Source of the DNA: Arthrobacter sp. AFG7.2
GTDB taxonomy: Bacteria > Actinomycetota > Actinomycetes > Actinomycetales > Micrococcaceae
Length of the DNA stretch: 64,000 nt
NCBI RefSeq assembly: GCF_002892835.1
Contig: NZ_PJMB01000013.1
Span: 1 to 64,000, forward strand
Reading direction: 5' to 3'
The notes under the pieces are model-generated. The model had not been told where the DNA came from. It saw nothing but the letters and a program-made list of their open reading frames with translations, and did not search any database. Position numbers and translations under genes: made by a program. Every line of letters starts with the position of its first letter. Position 1 is the stretch's first letter. This document shows, one piece after another, positions 60,776 through 64,000 of this stretch.

Positions 60776-62161
60776 ATGGGCCCGACACTGATTACGGAAC
60801 AGGACGTGCGCCACGTGCAGAAGCGCACAGTGGCGCTGCTGGCGACGGCCCAGGTTTTCGGCGGTATCGGAACCGGCGCAACGGTTTCCATCGGGTCGAT
60901 CCTTGCGGTGGAGCTCTCAGGGTCAAGCGCCTGGGCGGGTGCCGTGGCCACGGTGATGACCCTTGGCGCGGCGCTGGCTGCCCTGCCGCTTGCCTCGCTC
61001 GCAGACCGCCGGGGGCGCCGGATCGGGCAGGTAACCGGCCTGTCCTGCGCTTTGGCCGGCGCTGTATTGATGGTGCTTGCGGTGGTGTCCGGACTCTTCA
61101 TCCTGCTGGTGCTGGGTGCCGCCGGGATCGGCGTCGGCAGCGCGGCCAGCCTCCAAGCCCGCTTCGCCGCGGTGGATCTTGCCGACCCCGAACACCGCGG
61201 CAGGGCACTGTCCACCGTGGTCTGGGCAGTAACTATCGGAGCTGTGGCAGGGCCCAACCTGATCCAGCCAGGAACTGTGGTGGGGGAGGCCCTTGGCCTT
61301 CCGCCCGTGGCGGGGCCCTTCGTGATCTCCGGCGCCGGCCTCCTCCTGGCAGCCGCCGTGCTTTTTGCCGGACTTCGGCCGGATCCGCTGCTGCTGGCCA
61401 GGGAACTTGCTTCCCGTCAGGCGGCGGCAGCACCCGAGGGCTCCCGGCACGAAGGCCAGGCCCCGCGAGGGGACGGCTATGCAGGGGCCGGCACTCCCGC
61501 CACAGTAAAGCGCGACGGCGGGACGCTGGTCCGCGGCCTGCGTGCCATCCGCGGCTCCCGGCCGGCGCTCCTGGCGGTGGCCGCCGTCGTCGGAGCGCAC
61601 GCCGTCATGGTGGGTGTGATGTCCATGACTCCCCTGCACCTGCAGGAACTCCTGGAGGTGCCCGGCTCCGGCCATGCCGGGCACACAGCATCCGGTGATG
61701 TGCTGGTGATTATCGGCTTCACCATTTCCCTGCACATCGCCGGGATGTTCGCCCTCTCGCCCGTGATGGGCTGGCTGACGGACAAGGCGGGCAGGGCCCA
61801 AACCATCATGATCGGGTTCGGCCTGCTGCTCGTTTCGGTCGCTGTCGCCGGGTTCGGCCAGGGCTCCACCGCCGCCGTCGCGGTGGGCCTGGTCCTCCTG
61901 GGCCTGGGCTGGTCTGCGGCCACTGTTTCCGGATCCACCCTGCTGGCCGAAAGCGTAGCGCAGGAGTCCAGGGTGGCCGTCCAGGGCGTTTCCGACATGC
62001 TCATGGGTGCTGCCGGTGCGGTGGGCGGGGCAGTGTCCGGCGTGGTCCTCAGCTGGCTGGGTTACCTGGGTCTTAATCTGCTCGGCGGCGTTGTAGGCGC
62101 GTGCGTCCTGGCTGCGGCGTTCCTGACCGTCATGGCTGCGCGGCGGCAGTCAGCGGCCTGA
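60776..62161 (+). CDS. MFS transporter
   Basis: This 461-residue protein has 12 hydrophobic helices and the MFS motif A between helices 2 and 3 (LASLADRRGRRIGQVTGL) with a second copy (GWLTDKAGRAQTIMIGFG) in the C-terminal half. A charged central loop (RELASRQAAAAPEGSRHEG...) joins the halves. It is probably a drug/H+ antiporter-type exporter. ATG 60776 begins the family start. Its end overlaps the end of the convergent peptidase gene by 12 bases. Confidence 0.85.
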   Translation: MGPTLITEQDVRHVQKRTVALLATAQVFGGIGTGATVSIGSILAVELSGSSAWAGAVATVMTLGAALAALPLASLADRRGRRIGQVTGLSCALAGAVLMVLAVVSGLFILLVLGAAGIGVGSAASLQARFAAVDLADPEHRGRALSTVVWAVTIGAVAGPNLIQPGTVVGEALGLPPVAGPFVISGAGLLLAAAVLFAGLRPDPLLLARELASRQAAAAPEGSRHEGQAPRGDGYAGAGTPATVKRDGGTLVRGLRAIRGSRPALLAVAAVVGAHAVMVGVMSMTPLHLQELLEVPGSGHAGHTASGDVLVIIGFTISLHIAGMFALSPVMGWLTDKAGRAQTIMIGFGLLLVSVAVAGFGQGSTAAVAVGLVLLGLGWSAATVSGSTLLAESVAQESRVAVQGVSDMLMGAAGAVGGAVSGVVLSWLGYLGLNLLGGVVGACVLAAAFLTVMAARRQSAA

Positions 62162-63496
62162 GCGCGCCATACCCAGGAGCCGCGCAAAGATGCCTTCCCC
62201 GTCGTCGGAAATCCCATCGTGGTGGAAGTCGCCGGACTCCCAGACCTGCAGCCCGCGGACGGCGGACGCTGTCTCGAGGGACAGCTGCCGGTCCACATAA
62301 ATATCGTCAGAGTAGATAGCCGCGGCTACCGGGACAGTGTTGGCTGCCAGCTGTCCGACGTCGTACAGCGGCTTCCAGTCCTGTTTGGCGGCGAGCAGGT
62401 GGGCCACGTCCCTGAGGGGCTGAAGCGCAGGGTCCTGTTCGAAGTACCAGGGATAAACCATCTCGCCCGTCAGCAGGAGCGGCTCGGCGTCCGGGCCGAA
62501 CTCCGGATACTCCGCCAGCACCCGCCAGGCCGCCCAGTCCGTCGCCTGCCCTTGGCCGTAAATCGATTCATGCATCAGCGCATAAAGCGGGTTGGAGCGC
62601 CTGGAGACAATGCCCTGCACCTGGTCCAGGAAGGCGTCCGACAGCCGCACCCCGTCTCCCGTCGAGACGAAAGCATCCTCCAGCAGGTAATGCAGGCTGT
62701 CCACGCGGGTGTTCCCGCCCAGGAAGGCGCCCACCATCTGGAAGCGCTCCACCGTGAGCGGACTGCTGTCAGGCAGGAACTCGGGAGTGTGCCGCAGATG
62801 GCGGGCAATCCGTTCCACCATGACCCTGTCCTCCGGGTACCAGCCGAAGTACTCGGCGTTCCGGGCGGCCACGCGCTGGAACGTGGCGCGGTAGACGTCG
62901 TCGGCCGGGCCGGCGAGGGGCGCAAGGCCGCCGGTCACCAGGACTTCCTGCAGCCCGTCCGGAGCAAACGACAGGTAGGTCAGGGCGCAGAAGCCGCCAT
63001 AGCTCTGGCCGTACACCGTCCACGGACCGGAGCCGAGGGCCTCCCGGACAAGCTCGGCGTCGGCCACGATGGAGTCCGCACGGAAGTGTTCCAGGTAAGC
63101 AGCCTGGTCCTGGGCTGACCCACGGAGCGGCAGCGTGGTGCGGTCGATGGGCGAGGAGAGCCCGGTGCCGCGCTGGTCCAGCATGAGGATCCGGAAGTCC
63201 CGGGCAGCCGCCTTGCTCCAGCCACCCAGTGATCCAAACCTGTTGCCGCGACCCCCGGGGCCGCCCTGGAGGAACAACAGCCAGGGAAGTTCCGCGGCTT
63301 CCTCCTTGGAGTGTGCGGCCGAGACGTACTCACGGGCAAAAACGGTGATCGTCTCCCCGCCGGGAGCGGTGTGGTCCAGCGGCACGGTAAATAGGTGCTC
63401 CACGGTGCGCATGCCGCGGAATTCATGCCGCCCCCTGACCTCATGCCTGGCACGGATCCTGGAGCCGGAGATAGCGGACATCCCTGCGTTAGCCAT
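62150..63496 (-). CDS. S33-family alpha/beta hydrolase (proline iminopeptidase-like)
   Basis: This 448-residue protein is an S33 prolyl-aminopeptidase-type hydrolase: LLFLQGGPGGRGNRFGSLGG (oxyanion GGPG), FRILMLDQRGTGLSSPIDR, GPWTVYGQSYGGFCALTYLS (nucleophile Ser in GQSYGG) and a C-terminal IYSDDIYVDRQLSLETA...VWESGDFHHDGISDDG region with the acid and histidine. It removes N-terminal proline or other residues from peptides. ATG 63496 overlaps the last codons of the acetyltransferase gene (ATGGCTAA); ATG 63481 is an alternative. Confidence 0.88.
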   Translation of the reverse strand: MANAGMSAISGSRIRARHEVRGRHEFRGMRTVEHLFTVPLDHTAPGGETITVFAREYVSAAHSKEEAAELPWLLFLQGGPGGRGNRFGSLGGWSKAAARDFRILMLDQRGTGLSSPIDRTTLPLRGSAQDQAAYLEHFRADSIVADAELVREALGSGPWTVYGQSYGGFCALTYLSFAPDGLQEVLVTGGLAPLAGPADDVYRATFQRVAARNAEYFGWYPEDRVMVERIARHLRHTPEFLPDSSPLTVERFQMVGAFLGGNTRVDSLHYLLEDAFVSTGDGVRLSDAFLDQVQGIVSRRSNPLYALMHESIYGQGQATDWAAWRVLAEYPEFGPDAEPLLLTGEMVYPWYFEQDPALQPLRDVAHLLAAKQDWKPLYDVGQLAANTVPVAAAIYSDDIYVDRQLSLETASAVRGLQVWESGDFHHDGISDDGEGIFARLLGMARSGR

Positions 63497-63989
63497 TGGC
63501 GCCGGCCGGGACTGCGCTGCCGAACTGTTCAAGGGCCTGGCCGGTGAGCCGGAAAGTGGACCAACCGTCCATGGGCCGGGCGCCGAGGCTCCGATAGAAA
63601 TTGATGGACGGCTCGTTCCAGTCGAGGACGCTCCACTCCACGCGGGCGTATCCATTTTCCACCGCGGTGGCGGCCAGGTGCTGGAGCAGGGCCTTCCCAT
63701 GTCCTTCGCCGCGGGCTTCCGGGCTGACGTAAAGGTCCTCCAGGTAGATGCCGTGGACGCCTTCCCAGGTGGAATAGTTCAGGAACCACAAAGCGAATCC
63801 CTGGACTTCCCCTGCCTCGTTTTCCGCCATGGCAGCGAACACGCGCGGGTTGTCCCCGAAGAGCACGTGCTGCAGCATTTCCGGGGTGTTCCGGACGGCG
63901 TCCGGTTCCTTCTCGTAGTGCGCCAGTTCGTGGATCATCCGAAGGATTGCGGGAACGTCGTGGGGGGTTGCGGGGCGGATTACACTCAT
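63489..63989 (-). CDS. GNAT acetyltransferase, spermidine/spermine type (SSAT-like)
   Basis: This 166-residue protein matches SSAT/diamine acetyltransferases: MSVIRPATPHDVPAILRMIH, ELAHYEKEPDAV, GFALWFLNYSTWEGVHGIYLEDLYV and EARGEGHGKALLQHLAATAV (acetyl-CoA loop), then EWSVLDWNEPSINFYRSLGA. It probably acetylates polyamines or related amines. The ATG at 63989 is 11 bases from the window edge. It overlaps the downstream peptidase gene by eight bases and is co-transcribed with it. Confidence 0.88.
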   Translation of the reverse strand: MSVIRPATPHDVPAILRMIHELAHYEKEPDAVRNTPEMLQHVLFGDNPRVFAAMAENEAGEVQGFALWFLNYSTWEGVHGIYLEDLYVSPEARGEGHGKALLQHLAATAVENGYARVEWSVLDWNEPSINFYRSLGARPMDGWSTFRLTGQALEQFGSAVPAGANG

Positions 63990-64000
63990 TATTCGAGCTT

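Noticed and set aside
1..64000. CRISPR array
   Set aside because: No set of regularly spaced 25-40 base direct repeats was seen anywhere; the tandem motifs found are only two or three copies.

Overview
The window is high-GC actinobacterial chromosome, most probably Arthrobacter/Pseudarthrobacter (Micrococcaceae). Support comes from mycothiol-type genes (an MDMPI-fold protein and the MSMEG_4193/SCO1664 pair), a DUF222-HNH gene, a PolA without a proofreading site, a CoaE-GrpB fusion and frequent GTG starts. No complete tRNA or rRNA gene and no CRISPR array is present.

Positions 1 to about 21,400 are accessory and heavily decayed. The right end of an IS3-family element lies at position 1, and a matching remnant lies at 21,320. 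Inside are two imperfect direct repeats of about 215 bp (591-804 and 13,521-13,735), each ending in the same tRNA 3'-end-like sequence. Between them lie a broken helicase-like gene, a three-gene toxin-antitoxin operon (winged-helix protein, RelE/HigB-like toxin, Xre antitoxin with its own promoter/operator) and a four-gene operon on the minus strand that I read as a type II Wadjet (JetABCD) anti-plasmid condensin. JetA is DUF2397, JetB is DUF2398, JetC is the SMC-like ATPase and JetD is the DUF2399 Toprim-like nuclease. The first three junctions carry ATGA or ATGGGAGTGA stop/start overlaps, but the overlapping ATG of jetC is followed by a premature stop, so this junction may be damaged or may use a later start. 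A truncated phage-type integrase follows the second repeat.

From 14 to 19 kb there are small membrane proteins and lipoproteins and two frameshifted genes (a TM-anchored protein and a CPBP-type protease). A glutaminase-STAS-cNMP-binding fusion follows at 19.4-21.2 kb.

From 21.5 to 64 kb the content looks like ordinary core genome: a MerR regulator, an MDMPI-type protein, an SMP-30 lactonase, small reductases, the SCO1664/MSMEG_4193 pair, an AAA ATPase plus VWA pair, a 5'-3' exonuclease, a CBS protein, HrpB helicase, a stand-alone LigD-type polymerase, a YciO/YrdC protein, a phosphate transporter with a small membrane partner, a DUF222-HNH protein, a thioesterase, PolA, an APC permease, an Eis-like acetyltransferase, a BenE-type transporter, RpsA, GNAT and YigZ proteins, CoaE-GrpB, UvrB, a yybP-ykoY (manganese) riboswitch in front of terC, an MFS transporter, an S33 peptidase and an SSAT-like acetyltransferase. 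The DNA-repair and replication set (polA, uvrB, exonuclease, LigD-like polymerase) is spread over this part rather than forming one operon.
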